Origin: Agrobacterium pusense
Lineage (GTDB): Bacteria; Pseudomonadota; Alphaproteobacteria; Rhizobiales; Rhizobiaceae
Assembly: GCF_900102105.1 (NCBI RefSeq)
Contig: NZ_FNBB01000006.1
Coordinates: 62,001 to 126,000 of the forward strand
DNA length: 64,000 nt
Reading direction: 5' to 3'
Shown here in pieces: positions 1-7,686 of the stretch (within the stretch, counting starts at the first letter, position 1; every line of letters starts with the position of its first letter). The notes under the pieces are model-generated. The model worked only from the letters and a program-made list of their open reading frames with translations. It did not search any database and was not told the DNA's origin. The position numbers and the translations under genes were made by a program.

Positions 1-20
1 AGGTCGGTTTCCTTTGTCAT
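1..20 (-). CDS. Start of a leftward gene cut by the window edge
   Basis: Only the first six codons are inside the window, reading M-T-K-E-T-D. The case for a real start rests on context. An ATG at 20 is preceded by a purine-rich stretch (AGAAAGAGA) about 7 bases upstream. A perfect stress-sigma promoter lies on the same strand at 104-128, 84 bases upstream. Its neighbour treZ has a similar promoter facing the other way, so this is a divergent pair. The product cannot be identified from six residues. A partner enzyme of trehalose or glycogen metabolism would suit the location, but that is a guess. Confidence 0.45.
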
Positions 21-103
21 GTCACCGTCTCTTTCTGTCTTCAGGTCAGCGATCGGGCGGCAAGCTATGCCCGCCGAGCCGTCGTTTTGGCTGTTCAACG
101 GCG

Positions 104-128
104 AACGACGGCCAAACCCGTTTGTTCC
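104..128 (-). promoter_or_regulatory. EcfG-type promoter for the leftward gene at 20
   Basis: On the minus strand GGAAC (128-124), a 16-base spacer, then CGTT (107-104). This is a perfect match to the alphaproteobacterial general-stress sigma consensus. Confidence 0.75.
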
Positions 129-158
129 TTTCATCAGCATATTCCCGGTGCGGAGGCA

Positions 159-183
159 GGAACCGACCGACGGCGATCCGGTT
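159..183 (+). promoter_or_regulatory. EcfG-type promoter for treZ
   Basis: GGAAC (159-163), a 16-base spacer, then GGTT (180-183), 34 bases before the treZ start. It is divergent to the site at 104-128. Confidence 0.7.
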
Positions 184-216
184 AGGACCAAACGAGGCTG
201 ACTCGAGGTTCCGTGA

Positions 217-2006
217 ATGTTCAACGCAATGAAATATCGCAAATGGGGCGTGCAATTCGATGCTGCAGGAGATGCGCGCTTTCGCATCTGGGCGCCCGGT
301 TCTGATGCGCCGAGGCTCGTTATAAACGGCGCGGAATACGAAATGCGGTCTGAGGAGAACGGCTGGTACGAAGCCGTTGCAGCGAATGTGAGTAGCGGCG
401 CCACCTATCACTTTGTTCTGCCGGACGGGCATGAAATTCCCGATCCGGCCTCACATTGGCAGGAAGGCGGCCTGGACGGCCCGTCAACCGTCATCGATCA
501 CGACTTTGCGTGGCAGCATGAGAACTGGAACGGTAGGCCGTGGCACGAGGCTATGATCTACGAGGTTCACATCGGCACGTTCACGGAAGAAGGGACGTTC
601 CGGGCGGCCGAAAAGAAGCTGGAACGACTGGCTGAACTCGGCATCACCGTCATTGAGGTATGCCGCTCGCGAGTTTTCAGGGAGATCGCGGCTGGGGCTA
701 CGACGGCGTTCTGCAATTTGCGCCGCAGCGGGATTATGGATCGCCGGACGACCTCAAAGCCTTCATAGACGCGGCCCATGGCCTGGGGATGATGGTTTTG
801 CTGGATGTGGTCTACAATCATCTCGGGCCGGAGGGGAACTTCCTTCAAACTTATGCGCCCGACTTTTTTCAGAAAAACGAAACACCCTGGGGCCCTGCTC
901 CCGATTTCAACAGCGTGGATGTGCGATCATATTTCCTGCAAAACGCCCTTTACTGGCTTCAGACCTACCGTTTTGACGGGTTGCGGATCGATGCCGCCGA
1001 TCATCTGGCCGGCGGCGGCGGCGAGGTGGATTTCCTGACAGAGCTTGCCCAGACGATCAGGCACAAGGTGACGGGCAGGCATGTGTATCTTGTCATAGAG
1101 GATGCAAGAAACACGGCAAAGCCGATGACGCCCGAAGAAGATGTTCCGCCGCTGGTAGACGCCCAGTGGAACGACGACTTTCATCACGTCGTCCACGTCA
1201 TGACGACCGGCGAAGATGGCGGTCTTTATCGGGATTTCGTTTCGAACCCGGAGAGCCTGCTTCGTCGGTCGCTTGCGACCGGTTTCGTTTATCAGGGCGA
1301 TCCGCGCCCTTCCCGGGACTTTGCGAGGAGCGGCGAACGCAGCGATCATCTCTCCCCGCAAACCTTCGTGAACTTTCTCCACAATCACGATCAGGCCGGA
1401 AACCGGCTTTGCGGCGAAAGACTGCGTGCCCTGCTCGAACCAGCTCTTTTCGATGTACTAGAGTGCATTCTCCTGCTCTCCCCACAAACGCCGCTGATGT
1501 TCATGGGTGACGACCACGCATCGACGCAGCCTTTCTACTTCTTTTCCGACCACCCGCAACACGATCGGGAAGCCGCGATAAAAGGGCGGTTGCGGCAGGC
1601 TGAAATGTTTCAGGGAGCTCTTCCCGAGAACGCGCGCGATCTCGTCCAGGACCCCAATGACGTGCGCACGCGGCTCCTTTCTACCTTGAACTGGCGTCAA
1701 GCCGATGAGGAAGATGGGAGACGGGCAAGCGAGATCCTTGCAGGATTGCTCGCAAAGCGCCGGCAGCATGTCTGGCCCCTGCTCGCTTCGGAATTCGGAG
1801 GCGGGACGGCACTCGGTTCTCCTGCGCGAACGCTTGCCATAGACTGGGCGTTTGCGGCCGGCCGGTTGCAACTCAGGGCCAATTTATCCGATGCTCCGGC
1901 GGATCTGCCACCGGTGGAAGGGGAAATCTTCCACCGGCTTGGCGACATCAACGGGCAGACGGGGAAATCCTGCAGCTACAGTGTGCTGTTTGCAGTGGCC
2001 CGATGA
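217..2006 (+). pseudogene. treZ: treZ, malto-oligosyltrehalose trehalohydrolase, frameshifted
   Basis: TreZ is a GH13 enzyme that releases trehalose from maltooligosyl-trehalose in the cytoplasm. The N-terminal carbohydrate-binding domain (FRIWAPGSDAP near residue 22) and the start of the barrel (YEVHIGTF) are read from 217 up to about 657. The remainder is read in another frame from 660: GWGYDG, DVVYNHLGPEGN, the nucleophile Asp in GLRIDAADHL, the acid Glu in VIEDARN, and NFLHNHDQ. The two frames join at GITVIE / MPLASF, and one missing base at 658-660 (gag-gt-atg) explains the break. Adding one base gives 597 codons, the normal TreZ length. There is no other damage, so this is either a very recent mutation or a sequencing error. 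The 3' end nearly touches the convergent sigma factor gene. treY is not in the window. Confidence 0.85.
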
Positions 2007-2008
2007 TG

Positions 2009-2533
2009 TCAGGCGAGAGTGCGCCGCAGGGACTCGCGGGCGCGGTTGACGCGGCTCTTAATGGTGCCCACCCTGCAGCCGCAGATGGAGGCTGCATCGG
2101 CGTAGCTCGTTCCTCCGGCGACGAGCAGCAGCGCCTTCTTCTGATCCGCATCCAGATCGCGGATCGCGCGCATGACTTCATCATGCTCCATCCGCCATTC
2201 CTGACTGGCGGGGACCGACATCGTTTGCTCTATTCCCGCCGGCAGCCCGACGCATTCGCGCCTTCCAACCTTGTATCGGGTACAGAAGGTGTTCCGCAAA
2301 ATAGTGAACAGCCATGATTTCAGGGCTGTTCCGGGGGTGAAGCGGTGCAGGGAACGAAGCCCCCGCATCATGGTTTCCTGAACGAGATCGTTGACATCTT
2401 CGTCATTTCTGACGAAACGACGCGCAAACGCCGTCAGCGCTGGCGCTAGATCGGCAATTTCGATGCGCAAGGTCTCAAGTTGCGCTTCGCTTAGTGCGGG
2501 GCCGGACTCTTCATTTATAGCGTGTTTGGCCAT
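2009..2533 (-). CDS. EcfG-family (ECF15-like) RNA polymerase sigma factor
   Basis: This 174-residue sigma factor has only regions 2 and 4. Region 2 holds DLVQETMMRGL and LKSWLFTILRNTF. Region 4 ends in the helix-turn-helix ASICGCRVGTIKSRVNRAR, which is characteristic of the alphaproteobacterial general-stress sigma EcfG/RpoE2. The start at 2533 has an AAGGAAGG ribosome site; the reading frame runs 20 codons further upstream but those residues are unlike the family. A classic ecfG locus sits beside nepR and phyR, and neither is here, so this may be a paralogue. It is the last gene of a leftward group headed by an EcfG-type promoter at 3817-3841, which would allow autoregulation. The surrounding 22 kb is full of matching promoters. 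Confidence 0.88.
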   Translation of the reverse strand: MAKHAINEESGPALSEAQLETLRIEIADLAPALTAFARRFVRNDEDVNDLVQETMMRGLRSLHRFTPGTALKSWLFTILRNTFCTRYKVGRRECVGLPAGIEQTMSVPASQEWRMEHDEVMRAIRDLDADQKKALLLVAGGTSYADAASICGCRVGTIKSRVNRARESLRRTLA

Positions 2534-2628
2534 GGTCCTTCCTTTCACATAGAAGGGAAATGGCCCATCTGCCGCTTGGTTGCCGTACGCCAACGTACAA
2601 TGCGTATTTTTCGGCGGTGCCAGAGATC

Positions 2629-3324
2629 CTAGTGACCCGAAGGTGACGCGGCCTTCTCAGACGTCTCCGGCGAGGAGCGGGAAAGACGCAGCAGACGAAA
2701 ATACCCGGTTGGGGGGATCGTCCTGTTTTCCGCCAGATGGAATGACGGGTTGCGGCGCAGCCAGTCCTCGATCCCGTCCAGACGAAATGCCGAACTGAGC
2801 CCGATGTTATGGGCCACCGGCGAGACCATTTGTTCTATGCGGCGAACTGCGCCGCTGCTGTCGGTGATCTTGCTGACGATGACGATCTCGCCACGCGGCT
2901 TCAGCACTCGGGCGCATTCGGAAAGCAGCCGGCCGGTATCGGGAATAAGCGTGATGACGAAGGGCAGCGAAATCACGTCGAAGGACGCATCCGGAAACGT
3001 GGTTTCGCAGGCATCCATCACATGCAGTGCTTTCACATGCGGCAGCGAACCGCCTGCCACTTTTGTTTTGGCCTTCCGAAGCATGTCCGCTGAAATGTCG
3101 ATCCCGGTCACGTTGCTGGCCGGAGGATAAAGCGGAAGGACCAGCCCCGTGCCGACGCCGATTTCGAGAATGTCGCGACCGGCACCACCCACACATCTGG
3201 CCAACTCCATCTGCGCCCGCTTGAGAAAGAAGCCGTAGACACGGTCATAAACCGGGGCCCAGAACCGATATGCCTTTTGCTGCTGTGCCCGGTTCGGGAT
3301 GCTCGATACCGTTTCGTCGCTCAC
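2629..3324 (-). CDS. Class I SAM-dependent methyltransferase, Rhodobacter-type PmtA-like
   Basis: The protein has 231 residues and a Rossmann methyltransferase fold. Motif I is ILEIGVGTGL (near residue 52), the acidic end of strand 2 is VTGIDIS, and the later motifs are DVISLPFV and LKPRGEIVIVSK. The opening AYRFWAPVYD and the overall order resemble the Rhodobacter branch of phosphatidylethanolamine N-methyltransferases, which make phosphatidylcholine, rather than the Agrobacterium/Sinorhizobium PmtA branch. Lipid methylation is therefore plausible but not certain; a ubiquinone-type or small-molecule methyltransferase is the alternative. It starts 11 bases after the stop of the small gene at 3336-3593 and is followed by the sigma factor in the same direction. 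Confidence 0.75.
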   Translation of the reverse strand: MSDETVSSIPNRAQQQKAYRFWAPVYDRVYGFFLKRAQMELARCVGGAGRDILEIGVGTGLVLPLYPPASNVTGIDISADMLRKAKTKVAGGSLPHVKALHVMDACETTFPDASFDVISLPFVITLIPDTGRLLSECARVLKPRGEIVIVSKITDSSGAVRRIEQMVSPVAHNIGLSSAFRLDGIEDWLRRNPSFHLAENRTIPPTGYFRLLRLSRSSPETSEKAASPSGH

Positions 3325-3335
3325 TCGCCTCTCCC

Positions 3336-3593
3336 TCAGCGTGAAATGAACTTGTTGAAGCGGCTCTCGCCGCCCGACGTTCTGTCCTGATAAAGGAATG
3401 CCAGCTTCCTGTCCTCGAAGATTTCAAAAAACTCGTCCCATGATATGGCCTTCAGCGCATCCTCCGGCTCACCGAAATCGATCCTGAGGATCCCTCCATC
3501 GCCCGAGACGTCCACTTTGGCAGGGTGGCCATCGCGCTGCTCCGCCCATTTCCGTATCGTGTCATGATCGGTGGTTGTTGCCGATTCCGTCAT
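3336..3593 (-). CDS. Small conserved protein, often misnamed glucan branching protein
   Basis: This is an 85-residue acidic soluble protein with no signal peptide or membrane segment. The start at 3593 is preceded by AAGGAG at ideal spacing; upstream codons in the same frame are basic and unlike the rest. The pattern TTTDHDTIRKWAEQRDGHPA, followed by ISWDEFFEIFED and a C-terminal FNKFISR, matches a small rhizobial family that databases frequently label 1,4-alpha-glucan branching protein without any branching-enzyme domain. The function is unknown. Its position directly behind a GGAAC promoter suggests a stress role. Its first 32 bases overlap the end of the gene at 3562-3753. Confidence 0.72.
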   Translation of the reverse strand: MTESATTTDHDTIRKWAEQRDGHPAKVDVSGDGGILRIDFGEPEDALKAISWDEFFEIFEDRKLAFLYQDRTSGGESRFNKFISR

Positions 3594-3753
3594 CGTTGTT
3601 CTCCTTGTCTTCGTCGCGTCCATAGCGCGAGCGCCTTTCGCGTTCGGCGTTTTCTGTCGCCTTTTCACGGTCTTTGCGGCTTTCATCGCTTTCAGTCGAG
3701 CGTGCGTCATCGGTGCCGGGTTCGGGCCTGACATCGTCCTGTGATCGGGTCAT
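3562..3753 (-). CDS. Very hydrophilic 63-residue protein of unknown function
   Basis: The frame from the ATG at 3753 encodes a protein dominated by D, E, K, R, N and S (for example ESRKDREKATENAERERR), probably disordered. The start lies 64 bases downstream of the -10 element of the promoter at 3817-3841, and only a weak AGGGGC precedes it. The 3' end overlaps the next gene by 32 bases in another frame. I do not recognise a family. Stress-induced disordered proteins of this look are common in alphaproteobacteria. The alternative is that this stretch is only the 5' leader of the downstream gene. Confidence 0.45.
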   Translation of the reverse strand: MTRSQDDVRPEPGTDDARSTESDESRKDREKATENAERERRSRYGRDEDKENNDDGIGNNHRS

Positions 3754-3816
3754 CGCGGAAGCCCCTTTTTTTAAAACATCCTGCAGCGCAGACCCTGCGG
3801 TCCGCTCTCTCCTTCT

Positions 3817-3841
3817 AACCCCGGGAGCAAAAAGCGGTTCC
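3817..3841 (-). promoter_or_regulatory. EcfG-type promoter for the small genes, methyltransferase and sigma factor
   Basis: Minus-strand GGAAC (3841-3837), a 16-base spacer, then GGTT (3820-3817). It could drive 3753, 3593, 3324 and 2533 as one leftward transcript. Confidence 0.72.
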
Positions 3842-3857
3842 GCACTGATGGTTCGAG

Positions 3858-3882
3858 GGAACAGCATCGGCGTAAAAAGGTT
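3858..3882 (+). promoter_or_regulatory. EcfG-type promoter for the gene at 3904
   Basis: GGAAC (3858-3862), a 16-base spacer, then GGTT (3879-3882). It lies 21 bases before the start codon and 16 bases from the divergent site. Confidence 0.72.
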
Positions 3883-3903
3883 AGGGACAGACAGGAGGAT
3901 GCC

Positions 3904-4134
3904 ATGACGAAGAAAGACAAGCTCGAGCAGATTCACAAGGACAGCGCGCCCCAGTTTGCTCCCGGCAAAAAGACCTCGACCAATAACGGCGTTGCGAGCG
4001 CGAAGCCGAGGGTCATCACCGGCTCGGACGACGCAACCGCCAACAAGCTACCACCAGGCACAAAAAAGCCGGAAAAAGACTGGGACATCAATTACGACGA
4101 GCGGGAAAGCAACGAGGGCGACTTTCGCGGCTAG
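3904..4134 (+). CDS. Small hydrophilic protein of unknown function
   Basis: This 76-residue protein is rich in K, D, N, T and P, with no hydrophobic segment. It opens MTKKDKLEQIHKDSAPQF and ends in an acidic tail (DINYDERESNEGDFRG). A strong AGGAGG ribosome site precedes the ATG. No known domain is recognised; the composition suggests an intrinsically disordered cytoplasmic protein. Its EcfG-type promoter, paired with the one for the opposite genes, is the only functional clue and points to expression under general stress. Confidence 0.65.
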   Translation: MTKKDKLEQIHKDSAPQFAPGKKTSTNNGVASAKPRVITGSDDATANKLPPGTKKPEKDWDINYDERESNEGDFRG

Positions 4135-4174
4135 AGGCGCGGCGCCCTTGCCGCGCCGAGTGTTCGCGAAGCGG

Positions 4175-4372
4175 CTACCGAGCCAGGTCCTCGACAACCA
4201 GTTCGATGGATTGCGGCTCGGCGCCCTCCTTCGTCTGCACGCTCAGAACACTTCCGGTGTTCAGCACGCCTTCGAGGAGCGTTCGACCGTCGATGGTGAT
4301 TTTGACCACCTTGGGGGTTGCAGCCTCTATGTTCAGGCTGTTGCAGGTCTCGTGATCAGTTTCCGGGTCCAC
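4175..4372 (-). CDS. Small protein of unknown function with a GTG start
   Basis: The 65-residue frame starts with GTG at 4372, preceded by TGGAGGT at good spacing. This is what decides the start. The predicted protein alternates beta-like stretches (PKVVKITIDGRTLLEGVLNTG and SIELVVEDLAR), with one Cys near the N terminus and no membrane segment. It may be a single small beta domain. No family is recognised. An EcfG-type promoter lies 36 bases upstream at 4408-4432, and the gene is convergent with the hydrophilic gene at 3904. Confidence 0.6.
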   Translation of the reverse strand: MDPETDHETCNSLNIEAATPKVVKITIDGRTLLEGVLNTGSVLSVQTKEGAEPQSIELVVEDLAR

Positions 4373-4407
4373 GTGCCGACCTCCATTGGGATTGAACGTG
4401 CCGGCCT

Positions 4408-4432
4408 AACCACGGTCGGCTCCGGTTGTTCC
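4408..4432 (-). promoter_or_regulatory. EcfG-type promoter for the gene at 4372
   Basis: Minus-strand GGAAC (4432-4428), a 16-base spacer, then GGTT (4411-4408). Confidence 0.72.
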
Positions 4433-4467
4433 CGAACGGCGGCCATGACTGGCGATATGATCGCGCG

Positions 4468-4492
4468 GGAACCACAAACGGCATGCGAAGTT
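4468..4492 (+). promoter_or_regulatory. Possible EcfG-type promoter for the dihaem cytochrome at 4567
   Basis: GGAAC (4468-4472), a 16-base spacer, then AGTT (4489-4492). It is divergent to the site at 4408-4432. The -10 is one base off CGTT but fits GGAAC-N18-TT. Confidence 0.6.
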
Positions 4493-4566
4493 CGATAGAG
4501 GCGGATCAGCCGTGCGGCCGGACCCGGCGCAATCATAAAAGTATGCTCTGACGATGGACCTTTCCG

Positions 4567-5508
4567 ATGATGGTTCGCGAGACTCCCGGTTTTCATCTGT
4601 CGGTTCAGGCAGGCCGCCTGTTGATATGGTGTCTCGCAGCGGCGGCCTGCCTGGGGGGCTGGCTTCTGACCACGCCGAAGCCGGTCTTCGGACCGAACGA
4701 CATGGGATCATCGCCCGGCGATCCGCAGCAGGGAAGACTGGTATTTCTGGCATCAAGCTGCGGGTCCTGCCATGCCACGCCGGGACAGCCGGACTCGCTC
4801 GTGCTCGGAGGCGGATTGGCGCTTTCCTCCTCCTTCGGCGTTTTCCGTCCGCCAAATATATCCCCCGACATTGCCGACGGAATCGGCTCCTGGTCCGTTG
4901 AAGATTTCGCAAATGCGCTGGTCGCCGGCATATCGCCTGACGGCCGCCATTATTATCCGGCCTTTCCCTATACGAGCTATACGGGAATGAAGATCGAGGA
5001 CATAAAAAACCTTTACGCCTATCTTCGGACCCTGCCGCCTGTTTCCGGCAAAGCGCCGCCGCATGACCTGTGGCCGCCCTTCAGGTTGCGCCGTGCCGTT
5101 GGCGTCTGGAAGCTTTTGTTCTTCGACGAGGTCGGCAAGCCGCAGGCCATCACCGGCGATCCCGCTCTTGATCGCGGCTCCTATCTGACGGAGACGCTTG
5201 CCCACTGTGCCGAATGCCATTCCAGCCGTAATATCTTCGCCGCCATCCGCCCGGAAACCCGTTTTGCTGGTGGTCCCGACGCGGAAGGCACGGGCTTTGT
5301 GCCAAACATCACGCCGACACGTCTCAGCACGTGGACGCAGACCGACATCTCCACCATGCTCGCAACAGGCCAGACGCCACAGGACGGACATGTCGGGTCC
5401 GCAATGGTGGACGTGGTCGCCAATCTTTCGCAGTTGCCACAGGAAGATCGCGACGCGATTGCCCGCTACATCAAGGCCTTGCCGGCAAGGCAAACCCCGC
5501 ATCCGTGA
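4567..5508 (+). CDS. Dihaem c-type cytochrome, membrane-anchored
   Basis: This 313-residue protein has an N-terminal hydrophobic anchor (residues 16-36) and two c-haem sites: CGSCH near residue 65 and CAECH near residue 215. Met and His residues around TPTRLSTW and GHVGSAMVDVV could supply distal ligands. The two-domain layout resembles the cytochrome c subunits of membrane dehydrogenases and c4-like carriers that pass electrons to a terminal oxidase from the periplasmic face. It converges on the cox operon, separated by only 4 bases from the operon's last gene, so it may feed that oxidase. Which dehydrogenase donates electrons is unclear. ATG at 4570 is an equally possible start. Confidence 0.82.
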   Translation: MMVRETPGFHLSVQAGRLLIWCLAAAACLGGWLLTTPKPVFGPNDMGSSPGDPQQGRLVFLASSCGSCHATPGQPDSLVLGGGLALSSSFGVFRPPNISPDIADGIGSWSVEDFANALVAGISPDGRHYYPAFPYTSYTGMKIEDIKNLYAYLRTLPPVSGKAPPHDLWPPFRLRRAVGVWKLLFFDEVGKPQAITGDPALDRGSYLTETLAHCAECHSSRNIFAAIRPETRFAGGPDAEGTGFVPNITPTRLSTWTQTDISTMLATGQTPQDGHVGSAMVDVVANLSQLPQEDRDAIARYIKALPARQTPHP

Positions 5509-5512
5509 CCCG

Positions 5513-5920
5513 TCAGTGAGCATAAAGATAGGCCGCGACATGGCGCGCTTCGGCCTCGGTGATACCGGTTTCCGGCATAGCGCTCTGCCGCGAAAAATGC
5601 GTCGGCGAGACAATCCAGCGAATGAGGTTGTCCGGTGTGTTGTTGAGGCCGTCACCGATATAGACCCGCTGGCGAAGTGAACGTAGTTCGCCCCCCACCT
5701 TCCCGTCCGCACCGGCAACGCCGGGGATCGCGTGGCAGCCCGTGCAGCCGTAGCGCCGGAAAATCCCGGGCGCCAGGCGCGCATCACCGCCCGTCATTGC
5801 CGTGGCAACGGCGCCGCGCTGTGACACGTTCTTGACGATTGCGACCGCAATGCCCGTGGCAAGCGCCGCCGAAAGCACCGCAACGAGTATAAGGCAGGTT
5901 CTAGAGAAGGGACGCGCCAT
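5513..5920 (-). CDS. Monohaem class I cytochrome c
   Basis: The protein has 135 residues, an N-terminal hydrophobic signal/anchor (residues 8-30) and one haem motif, CTGCHAIPG, near residue 58. A later Met in QSAMPETGIT is the probable axial ligand. The start at 5920 has a GGGAGGA ribosome site. It is the last gene of the leftward oxidase operon and overlaps the CtaG-like gene by 20 bases. It is a likely electron carrier to, or accessory of, the CuA-type oxidase encoded upstream. Confidence 0.82.
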   Translation of the reverse strand: MARPFSRTCLILVAVLSAALATGIAVAIVKNVSQRGAVATAMTGGDARLAPGIFRRYGCTGCHAIPGVAGADGKVGGELRSLRQRVYIGDGLNNTPDNLIRWIVSPTHFSRQSAMPETGITEAEARHVAAYLYAH

Positions 5921-6788
5921 ATCGGTCCTCCCTGCCCGACCGGGAAATCCACATCGCCAGCATCGCGAGCGCCGCCCCGGCATAGATGACACCACCGGGC
6001 ACCCACATCAGGAGACCGGCAAGCTGCTGGTCCTCGAAGGGCGTCAGGCCCCATGCCGGCGCGTCTCGGGTCTGGGCCACGTAAATCACCTGTGGCGCAA
6101 GCGCGATCAGGGCGCCGAGAATGCTGGTATGCATCATCGTGACAAACAGGTGCCAGGCCGCAAGCCCCCGGTCCGCGCGCCAGAAAACTGCCCACCAGAA
6201 CAGGATCGCTGTCAGAAAGAAAAAGAGATGCTGTATCCGGTGCAGCGGCACGTTGCTGACCGTCGCATCGAAGAGCGCAGGCGCATGCCAGCCCCAGATG
6301 GCAAGCCCGTGCAGAGATGTTGCCACACCCCCGCCGGCAAGAACATTCCATCCGGCACGAACGCGCCTGTCGGTCATCACCGCAGCCAGACGACGACGAA
6401 CCATGCGCGGCATGCTCCAGAGAAGGATACCGACGGGGCGCGCCAGCACGATCAGCGGCGCGGCAACCGCCATTACCATCTCGTGCTCTATCATGTGGAA
6501 TGTAAACAGGTGCTCGCCCATGGAATGGATCGGAGAGACAAGTGCAGCAACCAGAACAAGCCAGCCGCCGGAAAAGGCGAAGGCGGACCTCGCCATCCAC
6601 CGGCGTGTGCCCGACCGTCTCCACAGCCGAAAAAAACCGGTACTGAAAAGGCCGGCTGCGACAAGCAGCGGTCCGATGATCCAGCCGTCGAAAGTCCATA
6701 TCATCGCCGTCGGATGCGCCTCCCCCTCATGGGCCGAGAGCGGCCCGGCGCTGACCAGCAACAGAAAGATCAGTGTCAGCGCGTGCAT
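5901..6788 (-). CDS. ctaG: CtaG-like (caa3_CtaG family) oxidase assembly membrane protein
   Basis: The 295-residue integral membrane protein has a cleavable-looking N terminus (LLLVSAGPLSAHEG) and about seven hydrophobic spans. The repeated His-rich motifs HMIEHEMVM, LHRIQHLFFF and MMHTSILGA are typical of the caa3_CtaG family, which is needed for haem-copper oxidase assembly, probably copper handling. This family is unrelated to the Cox11-type CtaG. The start overlaps the preceding gene by 13 bases with no clear ribosome site, suggesting translational coupling. The family commonly sits in operons for cytochrome oxidases that carry a fused cytochrome c, as here. Confidence 0.8.
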   Translation of the reverse strand: MHALTLIFLLLVSAGPLSAHEGEAHPTAMIWTFDGWIIGPLLVAAGLFSTGFFRLWRRSGTRRWMARSAFAFSGGWLVLVAALVSPIHSMGEHLFTFHMIEHEMVMAVAAPLIVLARPVGILLWSMPRMVRRRLAAVMTDRRVRAGWNVLAGGGVATSLHGLAIWGWHAPALFDATVSNVPLHRIQHLFFFLTAILFWWAVFWRADRGLAAWHLFVTMMHTSILGALIALAPQVIYVAQTRDAPAWGLTPFEDQQLAGLLMWVPGGVIYAGAALAMLAMWISRSGREDRYGASLL

Positions 6789-7087
6789 GGGTTCAGCAGC
6801 AATGTCGCTGCCCCCTGAAGAAGGAGTGCGAAGGCAAAAACCAGCGCGACCAAGACGCCCAACGACGTCAGGAACACCGCCATTCGCGATGCCGTGGAAC
6901 TCCGGCCCCTTTCCGAAAGAACGCCGCAGGTAACGGCTATCCCGGCAGAGAGGAAGGCGGCGGTGGCTGCAAAGCCCGTCCGGCTGCCGCAATCGACCGC
7001 CGGCAAGATCTGGCCGAGCTGCGTGTTGAACGCCCAGATCAGGGGAGCGCCGAACAGTCCGGCAATATCGAGGGTTTTCAGGGTCAT
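6776..7087 (-). CDS. coxP: Small three-helix membrane protein of the oxidase operon (CoxP-like)
   Basis: The protein has 103 residues and three predicted membrane spans (residues 8-28, 40-58, 72-96). The start at 7087 overlaps the stop of the subunit III gene as ATGA. In rhizobial coxMNOP operons a second short subunit-III-like product, CoxP, occupies this position. The assignment here is by position and topology; sequence features alone are not diagnostic. It probably sits in, or helps assemble, the oxidase complex. Confidence 0.6.
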   Translation of the reverse strand: MTLKTLDIAGLFGAPLIWAFNTQLGQILPAVDCGSRTGFAATAAFLSAGIAVTCGVLSERGRSSTASRMAVFLTSLGVLVALVFAFALLLQGAATLLLNPCTR

Positions 7088-7686
7088 AGCCGTGGTATCC
7101 AGTAAAGGCAGGCGTAAAGCGGAAACCAGGTCACGACGACAAAATTCCAGTAAAGCGCGTTGTCCTCCACATCGCCGTAACGGCGGGCGCTGTCGCCATG
7201 CCGGGTAAACATCAGGCAGGTCAGGACGATGGTATCGATGAGGTCGGTCAGAATATGGGTCGTGTGCAGTCCGAGGATCGTCCACACGATCGATCCATAG
7301 GCATTGTCGTCCCACTTCACCTGAAGGGCGGGGAATTCAAAGGCGCGCATCGCCAGCAGGACAAGCCCGATGGCAGACATAACGACTAAACCGAAACGGA
7401 CGTGAACAAGCCGCCTCTGCCTGGCCCAGCGACTGACGAGGACATTCGGGACGACGCTGACGACAAGCAGCGCTGTCAGCACCGTGCCGGCTGAAAGATC
7501 CGGCGGCGGGGCGTCGATCGGCCATCGTAGTGCCAGGCTCATCAGGTAGAAATAGACGGCGACCGCCAGCGCGAAACCGGTTCCTTCGATCAGCATGAAG
7601 GCGCAGGTTCCCCACCATGTGGGGCTGGCGGTGCCGTTGCCGGACATCGGCAGCTTGGAGACATCGAGCGCGACACGTTCTTTCAT
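7084..7686 (-). CDS. coxO: Haem-copper oxidase subunit III (CoxO-like)
   Basis: This 200-residue protein has five hydrophobic spans. Typical subunit III features include WWGTCAFMLIEGTGFA near residue 24, LGLHTTHILTDLIDT near residue 137, and the C-terminal pattern VEDNALYWNFVVVTWFPLY. Family members stabilise the catalytic core and proton uptake side. The start at 7686 overlaps the subunit I stop as ATGA, and its own stop overlaps the next start in the same way, so the operon is tightly coupled. It is shorter than mitochondrial-type subunit III (about 260 residues) and lacks the first two helices. Confidence 0.85.
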   Translation of the reverse strand: MKERVALDVSKLPMSGNGTASPTWWGTCAFMLIEGTGFALAVAVYFYLMSLALRWPIDAPPPDLSAGTVLTALLVVSVVPNVLVSRWARQRRLVHVRFGLVVMSAIGLVLLAMRAFEFPALQVKWDDNAYGSIVWTILGLHTTHILTDLIDTIVLTCLMFTRHGDSARRYGDVEDNALYWNFVVVTWFPLYACLYWIPRL

